From positions 1 to 64,000 of the forward strand of contig NZ_WMIC01000007.1 of assembly GCF_009711135.1 (NCBI RefSeq): DNA of 64,000 nt, read 5' to 3'. Under the pieces are notes generated by a model that worked only from the letters and a program-made list of their open reading frames with translations, was not told the origin of the DNA and did no database searches. Position 1 is the stretch's first letter; the number at the start of each line of letters is the position of its first letter. Source of the stretch: Flavobacterium sp. LC2016-01. Lineage in GTDB: Bacteria; Bacteroidota; Bacteroidia; Flavobacteriales; Flavobacteriaceae. Shown piece by piece: positions 8,949 through 17,743 of this stretch. The translations under genes and the position numbers were made by a program.

Positions 8949-9575
8949 TTAAAAGTCTTTTCCTCTCGTACCTGTAACTAAGTTAAAAGTATTGATTTTC
9001 TGATCTTGTAAAATATCCATAATCTTTTTGATTTGTGGATATTGTTCTTTAGCATCTCCTTTTATTGCAATCTCTAATTCTTTATCCTCAAGGTCAATTG
9101 CAGCTCTTCTTGAAACCAAAAGCCACTCTTTTAATTGATTGTCCAAAGAATCGGTTGGAATTCCAGGCTGATTTGCTTTAGTTCTATCAGCAGCTTTCAT
9201 ATCGATAATTTGTTTTAAACTTGTTACTGGAACACCGAAGTCATCCATTAAAGCAAATTTAGCTTTATCATCTTCTGAAAAATTCACGCCGAATTTTGCA
9301 CCCATCCCTTCAAGAGTTCTTTTACGAATCTCTCTTCCTTTGATGTCAAAAAACACTTTAGTTTTCCCGTCTGCACCTTTACCTATTGTAATAATTGCCA
9401 AATTAGAATCTGGTAATTTATGTTCTACAGTAGAAGCAGGCATATCTACAGGAAGTGCTTCTGGCACCTTAGCAGTAGCGGTCAAGATAAAGAACGTAAG
9501 CAAAAGGAACGCAACATCACACATGGCAGTCATATCTGTCGATGTTGACTTCTTTTTCATTTTTATTTTAGCCAT
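8949..9575 (-). CDS. exbD: ExbD-type biopolymer transporter (first copy)
   Basis: This 208-residue ExbD protein has a short basic N-terminus, one membrane helix with the conserved aspartate (DMTAMCDVAFLLLTFFILTA, residues 14-33) and a periplasmic domain of about 170 residues. That is longer than in E. coli ExbD (141 residues) because of an insertion in the middle (about residues 80-150). The C-terminal part ELEIAIKGDAKEQYPQIKKI is ExbD-like. It lies 55 bp after exbB and 19 bp before the second exbD. Confidence 0.92.
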   Translation of the reverse strand: MAKIKMKKKSTSTDMTAMCDVAFLLLTFFILTATAKVPEALPVDMPASTVEHKLPDSNLAIITIGKGADGKTKVFFDIKGREIRKRTLEGMGAKFGVNFSEDDKAKFALMDDFGVPVTSLKQIIDMKAADRTKANQPGIPTDSLDNQLKEWLLVSRRAAIDLEDKELEIAIKGDAKEQYPQIKKIMDILQDQKINTFNLVTGTRGKDF

Positions 9576-9630
9576 TATCTTTTATTTTATTTTGATATAA
9601 TTAATCGTAATTATTAATATCAAAAATTAA

Positions 9631-10455
9631 TTATTGTTTCAAACTTCCTCTGAATTTTCTGTAAGTGTTAACGATTGTAGTACCAGCCTCATCGATAGAG
9701 TAAGTTAAATCGTCAATTTTAGCAGTAAAGAAGTTGTAAGAGATGATCGCCATAACTGAAGTAGAGATACCTGTTGCAGTGTTGATAAGTGCCTCAGAAA
9801 TACCAGTTGCAAGAGCAGCTTGATCTGGAGTTCCAGCAGAAGCTAACGCACCAAACGCTTTAATCATACCTGATACTGTTCCTAATAATCCTCCTAATGT
9901 ACCTAAAGATACTAAAGTAGAGATAATAGTCATATTTTTTTCTAACATTGGCATTTCTAATGAAGTTGCCTCTTCGATTTCTTTGTGGATTACTTCAGAA
10001 GCTTCTTCACTGTTGAATCCTTCTTTTTTAACGTCTTGGTATTTAATCAAAGCAGATTTAATTGCGTTTGCAACTGAACCTTGTTGTTTGTCACATGAAG
10101 CGATAGCAGCCTCGATGTTTCCTTCTTTGATACTTGCTTGAACACCTTTCATGAATTTATCTAAGTTAGCTTTTCCAGCTGCTTTACCGATAACAATGAA
10201 TCTTTCAATAGAAAAAACAACAACCATTAAAAACATACCTAATAATACTGGTACAATAAATCCTCCTTTATATACCATACCTAAGGTATTGATTGGGTGA
10301 CCTGTTTCAGGATTTCCACCCTCAAAGTTTGCAGGAGACCCCATGATTACTTTCCAAATAAACACCCCAACTACGATACACGCTGCAATAATGATTCCAG
10401 TGATCATTCCTCCTCCATTTGAAGTGCTTTCTTTTTTAACTTTAACGTTTGCCAT
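9631..10455 (-). CDS. exbB: ExbB/TolQ/MotA proton channel protein
   Basis: This 274-residue inner-membrane protein is the pentameric channel part of the Ton motor. Membrane segments are visible at about 16-38, 70-90, 160-185 and 205-225. The last two carry the family signature, with LVSLGTLGGLLGTVSGMIKAF and the threonine-containing EALINTATGISTSVMAI that lines the proton path. An extra N-terminal membrane segment before the three canonical ones is common in Bacteroidota ExbB. It is the first gene of the operon and has a -7 box at 10520. Confidence 0.93.
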   Translation of the reverse strand: MANVKVKKESTSNGGGMITGIIIAACIVVGVFIWKVIMGSPANFEGGNPETGHPINTLGMVYKGGFIVPVLLGMFLMVVVFSIERFIVIGKAAGKANLDKFMKGVQASIKEGNIEAAIASCDKQQGSVANAIKSALIKYQDVKKEGFNSEEASEVIHKEIEEATSLEMPMLEKNMTIISTLVSLGTLGGLLGTVSGMIKAFGALASAGTPDQAALATGISEALINTATGISTSVMAIISYNFFTAKIDDLTYSIDEAGTTIVNTYRKFRGSLKQ

Positions 10456-10519
10456 TTTTTTTAATTTTAATAGTTTTAAATAATTTTTATTTTTTAGTTA
10501 TATTTAACTTGTAGAGGAG

Positions 10520-10527
10520 CAAATTTA
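10520..10527 (-). promoter_or_regulatory. Probable -7 box of the Ton operon
   Basis: On the minus strand TAAATTTG matches TAnnTTTG and lies 64 bp upstream of exbB. A convincing TTG element is not seen at the usual distance. The remaining gap from 10456 to 10835 is AT-rich sequence between two divergent genes, and I see no other feature in it. Confidence 0.45.
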
Positions 10528-10835
10528 TACGTTTAGTTTAAATAAAAAAACTTTTTTTAATTTTATTGAAGGAAATTTAACGTCAATTTAAAAAATATCT
10601 CATTAAATTGCTGACATCATTTTTTTGATAAAACAAAAAAAGGGTCGAATAGTAAAAAAATTACAACGTTTTAGTAAATATTCAATTAATCCATTGAAAT
10701 CTTCTTAAAAAGCTGCGAATATTTTTTTTATATCATTTTCAATCAAAAAAAGCATTTTCTTACTAAAAAAAATAACAGTTATTTGTTAAAAAACGAAGCA
10801 AAACTCTTATAATCATCTAAATTACAAATAAAAAC

Positions 10836-12353
10836 ATGAATAAAAAAGATAATTTTATACAAGACATAAACAATGGTTATATTTCTAAAGGCGACAGCAT
10901 CACTTTAGGAAGTGCAATGCTGGATGGAGAAGCAATTCCTGAAGCTCACGTAAAAATCCCTTTGAAAACCTTAAACCGCCACGGCCTTATTGCGGGTGCA
11001 ACAGGAACAGGAAAAACAAAAACAATTCAGGTTTTCTCTGAACAGCTTTCTAATGCTGGAATCCCTGTATTAATGATGGATATTAAAGGAGATTTCAGCG
11101 GTATTGCAAAAGAAGGCAAAGAGCAAAGTTTTATTACAGAACGCCACGCTAAAATGAACATACCTTATAGTATAGCTTCATTTCCCGTTGAACTGATGTC
11201 ACTGTCTAAACAAAACGGAGTTAGACTGCGTGCAACAGTTTCTGAATTTGGGCCTGTATTATTTTCAAGAATTTTAGATTTAAATGACACACAGGCTGGC
11301 GTTGTGGCAGTTATCTTTAAATATTGTGATGACAATCAAATGCCATTGCTTGATTTAAAAGACATTAAAAAAGTCATTAATTATATAACCGAAGAAGGTA
11401 AAGACGAAATCGCAGCTAGTTATGGCAAAATATCAACTGCTACAACAGGAACAATTTTGAGAAAAATCATCGAACTGGAACAACAGGGAGGCGATATATT
11501 TTTTGGCGAATTGTCTTTTGAAACAGATGATTTGATGCGAATTGACGAAAACGGAAAAGGCTACGTAAATATCATCCGCTTGACGGATATTCAGGACAAG
11601 CCTAAATTATTCTCTACTTTCATGTTAAGCCTTTTAGCTGAGATTTACCAAAAGATGCCGGAAAAAGGCGATGCGGAACAACCTGAATTAGTGATCTTTA
11701 TTGACGAAGCGCATTTAATTTTTAACGAAGCCAGCAAAGCCTTATTAGAACAAATTGAAACTATTGTAAAACTGATCCGCTCAAAAGGTGTTGGCGTTTA
11801 TTTTGTAACACAAAACCCAATGGATGTTCCGAGCGGTGTTTTGGCGCAATTAGGTTTAAAAATCCAGCATGCCCTTAGAGCTTTTACAGCAAATGACCGC
11901 CAGGCAATTAAGAAAACGGCCGATAATTACCCAACATCAGATTATTACCAAACCGATGAATTGCTGACAAGCTTAGGAATTGGAGAAGCTTTAGTGACTG
12001 CGCTAAACGAAAAGGGAATTCCGACACCGCTTGTTGCCACGATGATGCGTGCGCCTATGAGCCGAATGGATATTTTAACTGATGACGAAATTGAAGAAAT
12101 TAACGGAAAATCAAAATTAGTTAAAAAATACAATGAGGAAATTGACCGCGAAAGTGCCTACGAAATTCTGAATAAAAAAATAGAAGAAGCGAATCAGGCC
12201 GCAGTAGAACAACAAGAACAAGCACCGGAAAAATCTTCAAAAACTGGACCAAGTACGACGGAAGTAGTTACAAAATCAGTTTTAAAAGTGGTGACAAGCG
12301 CTACTTTTATAAGAGGTGTTTTTGGCGTTTTGACCAAAATCTTTAAAAAGTAA
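10836..12353 (+). CDS. HerA-like ATPase of the DUF853 (YjgR) family
   Basis: This 505-residue protein has a Walker A motif GATGTGKTKT near residue 54, which follows the family opening KTLNRHGLIAGATG. Walker B is LVIFIDEAHLIF near residue 287, and a sensor-like segment VYFVTQNPMDVPSGVLAQLG lies near 325. This is the DUF853/YjgR branch of HerA-FtsK ATPases, whose physiological role is unknown. The C-terminal 60 residues are charged and glutamine-rich, then hydrophobic. The gene stands alone, with its own terminator at 12402. No nuclease such as NurA is adjacent, so it need not be a defence gene. Confidence 0.88.
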   Translation: MNKKDNFIQDINNGYISKGDSITLGSAMLDGEAIPEAHVKIPLKTLNRHGLIAGATGTGKTKTIQVFSEQLSNAGIPVLMMDIKGDFSGIAKEGKEQSFITERHAKMNIPYSIASFPVELMSLSKQNGVRLRATVSEFGPVLFSRILDLNDTQAGVVAVIFKYCDDNQMPLLDLKDIKKVINYITEEGKDEIAASYGKISTATTGTILRKIIELEQQGGDIFFGELSFETDDLMRIDENGKGYVNIIRLTDIQDKPKLFSTFMLSLLAEIYQKMPEKGDAEQPELVIFIDEAHLIFNEASKALLEQIETIVKLIRSKGVGVYFVTQNPMDVPSGVLAQLGLKIQHALRAFTANDRQAIKKTADNYPTSDYYQTDELLTSLGIGEALVTALNEKGIPTPLVATMMRAPMSRMDILTDDEIEEINGKSKLVKKYNEEIDRESAYEILNKKIEEANQAAVEQQEQAPEKSSKTGPSTTEVVTKSVLKVVTSATFIRGVFGVLTKIFKK

Positions 12354-12362
12354 AACTTTTAA

Positions 12363-12470
12363 ACCATATAAGTTATATAAGTTCATTTCACTTTAAACAG
12401 CAAACCCTACAGATTTTAAAATCTGTAGGGTTTTATTATTCATTATATTTACTTATATAACTTATATGGT
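12363..12470. repeat. Paired inverted repeat of the ACCATATAAG family enclosing a terminator
   Basis: ACCATATAAGTTATATAAGT (12363-12382) and its exact reverse complement (12451-12470) flank 68 bp between two convergent genes. Related pairs are at 63007-63090 and 29871-30077, with a degenerate single arm at 47190-47215. Confidence 0.8.
12402..12434. terminator. Terminator between the DUF853 ATPase and kmo genes
   Basis: AAACCCTACAGATTTT pairs with AAAATCTGTAGGGTTT in a long stem with practically no loop, followed by T-rich sequence. It sits between convergent stop codons. Confidence 0.75.
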
Positions 12471-12479
12471 GTAAAAAAT

Positions 12480-13823
12480 TTATGCCTTTTCCAACAACGC
12501 AAGAATCTTATTTTCAACTTCTGGCGTATCCCAGATGTTTTCAATGTTGTCAAGTTTTAGAACTTCTTCCATAATTCCGTTTTGGAAGTCTCCAATTGCC
12601 AAAGCTTCGGCATAAGGACGATCGCTAAAAGTAACTCGGCTGTAAAGCGGAATCCATTTATCAGGGTGTTTATCCGAAAAGATCTTTTCTATTTTCTTTT
12701 GCAATAAGAATTTTTCATCGGCAGTTTTTGTACTCATTTCCATGAAATTGCGATACGAAAGCTCTGCAATTGCATCAGCATTTGGTTTTCTTGAGATCTG
12801 ATATTCCGAAAATATTTTTTTCCAGTTGTCTTGGTACTTTTCAATCATTTCGCTCAAAACCGTAATATCTTCAAAACCTGCATTCATTCCTTGCCCATAA
12901 AACGGAACTATAGCGTGGCAGGCATCTCCAATTAAAGCAATTTTATCTTCAAAAGTCCACGGAAAACATTTCATCGTTACCAAAGTACTGGTTGGGTTCT
13001 TAAAGAAATCATTTGCCAGTTCCGGAATCACTTCTATAGAATCTGGGAAATTTTTCTCGAAGAAATCTTCCACCATTTTTCGGTCGGTCAAGGATTCAAA
13101 AGAATTCTGCCCTTCAAAAGGCATAAATAAAGTACAAGTAAAACTTCCGTCAAGATTTGGAAGCGCAATTAACATGTATTCACCTCTTGGCCAAATATGA
13201 AAAGAATTTTTATCTAATTTATGCGTTCCGTCTGGATTTGCCGGAATATTCAATTCCTTATAACCCATATTCAAAAATTCCTGCGAATAATTGAACATAC
13301 TTTGGCGCTGCATTCTATGGCGGATTCTCGAAAAAGCACCATCGGCACCAAAAACCATATCATATTTTCGTTCTTCCCACTCGCCTCTTTCGCTTTCGCC
13401 AATGTGCAAAGTCGCATCAGTTAAAGTTACATCCCAAATTTTCTGCTCAAAATGAAACTCCGCTCCTGCTTCTTCAGCAAGATCGATCATTCTTCGGTTC
13501 AACTTTCCTCTCGAAATAGAATAAATCGATTCGCCTTCCTGACCGTAATTCTGAAAATTCAATTTATCGACTAAATGAATCGCACGTTTGTCCATTGGAA
13601 TAGCAATTTCGCGAACCGACTCACCAACACCAACAGCGTCCAGCGCCTTCCAGCCACGGTTAGACATAGCAAGATTAATAGAACGTCCGGAAAAATTTAT
13701 TTTGCGAATATCAGGGCTTCGATCATAAACATGAACGGTATGGCCTGCTTTTTTAAGATAAATTGCCAAAAGTGATCCTACAAGTCCAGAACCAACAACA
13801 GCAATTTTGAGTGAAGTTTGCAT
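12480..13823 (-). CDS. kmo: Kynurenine 3-monooxygenase
   Basis: This 447-residue FAD monooxygenase hydroxylates kynurenine to 3-hydroxykynurenine with NADPH and oxygen. The N-terminal Rossmann motif VVGSGLVGSLLAIYLKKAG begins near residue 9, the substrate/FAD segment GRSINLAMSNRG near 46, DG motif FGADGAFSRIRHRMQR near 158, and the second FAD motif GDACHAIVPFYGQGMNAGFED near 293. Arg and Tyr residues in HIWPRGEYMLIALPN match the kynurenine-binding region of the family. Kynureninase, the next enzyme, is encoded at 27149. Together they lead towards 3-hydroxyanthranilate and possibly NAD. Length is normal and the gene is monocistronic. Confidence 0.92.
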   Translation of the reverse strand: MQTSLKIAVVGSGLVGSLLAIYLKKAGHTVHVYDRSPDIRKINFSGRSINLAMSNRGWKALDAVGVGESVREIAIPMDKRAIHLVDKLNFQNYGQEGESIYSISRGKLNRRMIDLAEEAGAEFHFEQKIWDVTLTDATLHIGESERGEWEERKYDMVFGADGAFSRIRHRMQRQSMFNYSQEFLNMGYKELNIPANPDGTHKLDKNSFHIWPRGEYMLIALPNLDGSFTCTLFMPFEGQNSFESLTDRKMVEDFFEKNFPDSIEVIPELANDFFKNPTSTLVTMKCFPWTFEDKIALIGDACHAIVPFYGQGMNAGFEDITVLSEMIEKYQDNWKKIFSEYQISRKPNADAIAELSYRNFMEMSTKTADEKFLLQKKIEKIFSDKHPDKWIPLYSRVTFSDRPYAEALAIGDFQNGIMEEVLKLDNIENIWDTPEVENKILALLEKA

Positions 13824-13926
13824 CAGGGAAAATCTAATATATAAGGTCGTAAAAATAAGTAATAATTATACAACAGCTTTAAAATAAAGGAAATATTTAA
13901 CCATTTTCGTCATATTTAATTGGGCA

Positions 13927-14040
13927 TGACCCCGCCGAAAAAAGCGGGGTCGGGCTATCCGCTATATTCCCGATTAACAAAAACTACGGCTAAAAGCCTT
14001 GTTTTTCTAAATCGGGAGATGCCGCTTCTATCCCTCATGC
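13927..14040 (-). repeat. Structured dispersed element, copy 2 (Flavo-1-like)
   Basis: On the minus strand the arms GGGATAGAAGCGGCATCT and AGCGGATAGCCCG match the other two copies, but the enclosed hairpin is different (CCCGATT / AATCGGG over a long loop). The base pairing beside the GATAG motifs is GGG/CCC here instead of CCCG/CGGG or CCTG/CAGG. A GC-rich hairpin (ACCCCGC / GCGGGGT) follows immediately. Confidence 0.55.
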
Positions 14041-14134
14041 AAATCCGTTTTCATAACAAATTCTGGTTTTTATAGATTTATTAGAAATGCGAAAAGGCTT
14101 ATTTTCGCTAAAGATAATCTCGCAAAGTTTTTTT

Positions 14135-14236
14135 TTGTCATTCTGACGGAGGAAGGATCACACTCGAAACTCCGCACAGAGAATCACCAATCTTTGTCGA
14201 ATTACTAGTGTGATCCTTCCTCCGTCAGGATGACAA
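14135..14236. repeat. Inverted repeat of the GTCATTCTGA (REP-like) family
   Basis: Two 30-bp arms (14135-14164 and 14207-14236) match at 29 of 30 positions and enclose 42 bp. Related sequences lie at 23993-24522, 49300-49367 and 50599-50625. It occupies the gap between kmo and the acetyltransferase gene, about 30 bp upstream of the latter. Confidence 0.75.
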
Positions 14237-14298
14237 GATTGCGCTAAAAAAACTTTACTTTAATGTCTTTACAGACAACCTCTAATCAAACAAAAACC

Positions 14299-14892
14299 AT
14301 GAATAGCAAACTATTACAATCAGAAATCATCCTAGAAAACGAAAAAGTTTTATTACTTCCTTTTGAAAACGAAAGAAACATCGAACTCAAAGAAATAATC
14401 TTCAACGATGAAATTTGGAAGTATATGGGAATGTATGTTCGCAACGACCATGATTTCGAAAATTACATTCAAAATACTTTAAAACAAAAAGCAGACGGAA
14501 TTTGTTATCCTTTCCTTATTATAGATAAAGCTACAAACAGAGTTGCCGGAAGTACGCGTTATGGATATTTAAATCATGCGAGCCAAAAATGCGAAATTGG
14601 CTGGACTTGGTACGGAAAAGATTTTCAGGGAACCGGATTAAACAAAGCCTGTAAATATGAATTATTGAATTTTGGCTTTGAGAAAATTCAATTTAGAAGA
14701 ATCCAATTCAGCGCTGATCTTGAGAATTTAAAATCACAAAGAGCTATTGAAAAACTAGGAGCATTAAAAGAAGGCGTTTTTAGAAATAATTATATTGATT
14801 CTGAAGGAAAAAGTAAAGATGATGTTTACTACAGTGTTATTTTAGAAGAATGGCAGAATACTAAACGAGTTTATTTTGGGGAGTTTATTTAG
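14299..14892 (+). CDS. GNAT-family N-acetyltransferase (RimJ/RimL-like)
   Basis: The protein has 197 residues when begun at the ATG at 14299, which follows an A-rich stretch and matches the normal start of the fold. An in-frame ATG at 14263 would add 12 unconventional residues. The RimJ/RimL layout is visible: EIILENEKVLLLPFE at the start, FLIIDKATNRVAGSTRYGYL in the middle, the acetyl-CoA-binding area WYGKDFQGTGLNKACKYELL, and FSADLENLKSQRAIEKLGA near the end. Such enzymes acetylate protein N-termini or small amines; the substrate is unknown. An AraC-type regulator follows in the same direction. Confidence 0.85.
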   Translation: MNSKLLQSEIILENEKVLLLPFENERNIELKEIIFNDEIWKYMGMYVRNDHDFENYIQNTLKQKADGICYPFLIIDKATNRVAGSTRYGYLNHASQKCEIGWTWYGKDFQGTGLNKACKYELLNFGFEKIQFRRIQFSADLENLKSQRAIEKLGALKEGVFRNNYIDSEGKSKDDVYYSVILEEWQNTKRVYFGEFI

Positions 14893-14969
14893 ATATTATA
14901 GTAATAGAAAAAATCTTACTTTAGTCTAGATTTTAAGATTGCAAAAAAACACAAAGACAAACCCTAAAA

Positions 14970-15764
14970 ATGAACCTCTACTCAGAATATTATGTAAAGC
15001 AAAAAGCTGAACGGTTCGTCAATAAAATTTGGTGCCTGGACAACAGCATCGGCGAAAGCCCGATTGAAAATAAACTCGTTTTGCCAAACGGCTGTTTTAA
15101 TCTTGCTATTGTTTCTGGAAACGCAATCGAAGTTCATACGAGTAAAAACAAATACGAGATGAACAAAGGCATTTACTTTTGTTCGCAAATGACCAATAAA
15201 GTTTTGGTGAACATCAAGCCAAAAACCAAGGTTACTATAATACAGCTTCATACTTGGACGCTTTCGATGTTTCCAAAATATGATTTGAGCAATTTTACCG
15301 ATTCGATTATCAAAATTAATCCCGAAGAACTTCCATTTCAAATTCAGATTGATGCTACAATTGAAATTTTATTAAATACTGTTAATGTCTATTTTGAGGA
15401 ATTAGCGGCTTTACATTCGGAGAAAAATGTAATTGAAAAGATTTGTGAAATCATTAAAAATCAGGATTCAGCAATTTCAGTTTCGGAAATTAGCTCCGCA
15501 TTTAATTCTTCACAGCGATTATTACAGATTAAATTTAAAAATGCTACCGGACTTACCATTAAAAAGTACATTCAGATTCTAAAATTCAGAAAATCAGTCG
15601 ATCAAATGATCAATTCTGATATAGAGAAATTAAAACTGACCGATATTGCGCTTTACAACAAGTATTTTGACCAGTCGCATTTTATAAAAAAATTCAAAGA
15701 CGTTACCAAAACAAGTCCAAAAACATTCAATCCCGATTCGTACTTTCTTTCGCAAAAAAGATAA
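14970..15764 (+). CDS. AraC-family transcriptional regulator
   Basis: The 264-residue protein has an N-terminal sensing domain of about 150 residues (cupin-like, with LVLPNGCFNLAIV near 36) and a C-terminal AraC DNA-binding domain from about 165. Its second helix-turn-helix includes LTDIALYNKYFDQSHFIKKFKDVTKTSPKTF, and the first HTH is VSEISSAFNSSQRLLQIKFKNATG. The second half matches the AraC signature well. The target genes are not known; the serine hydrolases immediately downstream are the simplest candidates. Confidence 0.88.
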   Translation: MNLYSEYYVKQKAERFVNKIWCLDNSIGESPIENKLVLPNGCFNLAIVSGNAIEVHTSKNKYEMNKGIYFCSQMTNKVLVNIKPKTKVTIIQLHTWTLSMFPKYDLSNFTDSIIKINPEELPFQIQIDATIEILLNTVNVYFEELAALHSEKNVIEKICEIIKNQDSAISVSEISSAFNSSQRLLQIKFKNATGLTIKKYIQILKFRKSVDQMINSDIEKLKLTDIALYNKYFDQSHFIKKFKDVTKTSPKTFNPDSYFLSQKR

Positions 15765-15842
15765 GATTTCGCTTTTGTACAATTTTCATAATTTTGATTA
15801 CCTTAATATTGCAAAATCATTCATCATCAATCAATTATCAAA

Positions 15843-17378
15843 ATGAAAATCACCAATCTTGTTTCTTCTTATTTAAAAATCTTATTAGTTGGAATCTTAT
15901 TTTTCAATAATCAAACTGGATTTTCTCAAGAAGAAAAAAACTCAGAACTGTACAAAATCATTATGTCGCGCGACAGTCTTCTTTTTAATGTTGGTTTCAA
16001 CACCTGCGACATCACTCAATTTGAAAATTTATACAGTGATCAATTCGAATTCTTTCACGACAAAGACGGCACATCGAATAAAGCAGAATTTTTAGAGAGT
16101 TTTAAAAAAGGTTTATGCGGTTCTCCCGCAACTTATAAATGCCGGAGAGAATTAGTTGACGGAAGCTCAAAAATTTATCCGTTATATAAAAAAGGTGTTT
16201 TATATGGTGCTGTTCAAACAGGAATTCATCAGTTTTATGAAAATACTGCGGCTAAAAATGAACCTCTGCAACAGAAAAACGAAAAATTAGTTGGCAAAGC
16301 TCGATTTACTCATGTCTGGGTTTTGGAAAATAATATCTGGAGATTAAAAAGATCTTTAAGTTACGATCATTTGGCTGTAAATGCTTCTGAGGAAAAAACT
16401 AATCTTTTTGACAATGAGCAAGAAACCGAAAAATGGCTGAAAGAAAATAATATCCCAACTTTAGGAATCGGAATTATTGCGGACGGAAAACTAAAACAGG
16501 TAAAAGTTTTTGGCGAACTAAAAAAAGGCGTTCCGGCACCATATAATACCATTTGGAACGTTGCTTCTTTAACAAAACCTGTAACCACAATTGTGGCTTT
16601 AAAATTAGTAAGTTCAGGAAAATGGGATCTTGACGAACCGCTTTACAAATATTGGACAGATCCAGATATTGCAAATGATCCTAACACAAAACTCTTAACA
16701 ACAAGAATCGTCTTAAGCCATCAAACAGGTTTTCCAAATTGGAGATACATGAATAAATCTGGGAAACTAGATTTTAAATTCAAACCTGGAACGCAATATC
16801 AATATTCTGGAGAAGGAATGGAATATCTGCGAAAAGCTTTGGAGAAGAAATTCAAAAAAACCTTAAATCAATTGGCTTCAGAATTAATTTTTGAACCATT
16901 GAAAATGAATGATACTCAATATATATGGAATGACAAAGTAGACATTTCGAGGTACGCTGTTAATTATGACAAAAATGGCAATTCATATGAACCAGTAAAA
17001 AACAAAACCGCAAACGCCGCCGATGATTTATTAACTACAATTCAAGATTACGGAACCTTTTTGTGCAGTGTCATGAACAGCGACGGTTTGAGCAAAAAAG
17101 TATTTGATGAAATGAATTCACATCAAGTACAGCAAAATAAAAAAGACAAATATTTTGGTTTGGGTTTTGAAAACTATGATTTTGGAAACGGAGAATATGC
17201 ACTCTCGCACGGCGGTGCTGATCAAGGTGTTCAGACACTTTTCTTTTTGCTTCCAAAAACAAAACAAGGTCTGATCATTTTCACCAATGTTGATGATGGC
17301 TATAAAGTTTATGAAAAACTGTTATTGCATTATTTGGGAGAAAACGGGCAAAAACTAATTGATATCGAAAAGAAGTAA
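15843..17378 (+). CDS. Serine hydrolase (class C beta-lactamase family) with N-terminal NTF2-like domain
   Basis: This 511-residue exported protein has a signal peptide of about 28 residues. A DUF4440/SnoaL-like domain covers residues about 35-175 (LFNVGFNTCDITQFENLYSD and FTHVWVLENNIWRLKRSLSYDH). A serine beta-lactamase-like domain follows from about 190. The catalytic SxxK is SLTK in NVASLTKPVTT, the Tyr motif is YSG in QYSGEGMEYL instead of the usual YxN, and the third motif is HGG in LSHGGADQG. Such proteins are usually esterases or D,D-peptidases rather than beta-lactamases. The N-terminal domain fusion is less common. A second, differently built hydrolase follows at 17744. Confidence 0.85.
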   Translation: MKITNLVSSYLKILLVGILFFNNQTGFSQEEKNSELYKIIMSRDSLLFNVGFNTCDITQFENLYSDQFEFFHDKDGTSNKAEFLESFKKGLCGSPATYKCRRELVDGSSKIYPLYKKGVLYGAVQTGIHQFYENTAAKNEPLQQKNEKLVGKARFTHVWVLENNIWRLKRSLSYDHLAVNASEEKTNLFDNEQETEKWLKENNIPTLGIGIIADGKLKQVKVFGELKKGVPAPYNTIWNVASLTKPVTTIVALKLVSSGKWDLDEPLYKYWTDPDIANDPNTKLLTTRIVLSHQTGFPNWRYMNKSGKLDFKFKPGTQYQYSGEGMEYLRKALEKKFKKTLNQLASELIFEPLKMNDTQYIWNDKVDISRYAVNYDKNGNSYEPVKNKTANAADDLLTTIQDYGTFLCSVMNSDGLSKKVFDEMNSHQVQQNKKDKYFGLGFENYDFGNGEYALSHGGADQGVQTLFFLLPKTKQGLIIFTNVDDGYKVYEKLLLHYLGENGQKLIDIEKK

Positions 17379-17473
17379 ACTTTTAATTTTCAAAGTCATG
17401 GTAAAATTAATTATTCTAATTCTAATGCTTTTAAGCAAAATTTTATAAATCCAAAATACTGATTGCAAGTAAA

Positions 17474-17540
17474 AAACGAATCGTTAGTTAGGGAGCATAA
17501 ACCGCTAAAATTACTTTTAAGTTTATGCTCAGATTCGTTT
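17474..17540. repeat. Two-step hairpin in the gap between the serine hydrolase genes
   Basis: AAACGAATC / GATTCGTTT form an outer stem and GAGCATAAAC / GTTTATGCTC an inner one. No T-run follows, so it is not an evident terminator. Nothing else is recognised in the 365-bp gap 17379-17743. Confidence 0.5.
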
Positions 17541-17743
17541 GGATTTAAAATAAAATGAAAAAATTTGATTGTTATTGAAACCAAATGCTAATTCAGTCGT
17601 CTAACAATTTAAACACCTCAATTTATTCAGATAAAAAAATCGTAATTTCGATTTAAATAATTGAATATCTAATTGTTAGAAGTTTCAATCATCAATCAAA
17701 AACGAATCATTTATTAATCCAAAAACCATAAGCAGCAATCATT

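Noticed and set aside
10836..12353. HerA-NurA or Sir2-HerA defence system
   Set aside because: The ATPase belongs to the DUF853 branch, and no nuclease or Sir2 gene is adjacent.
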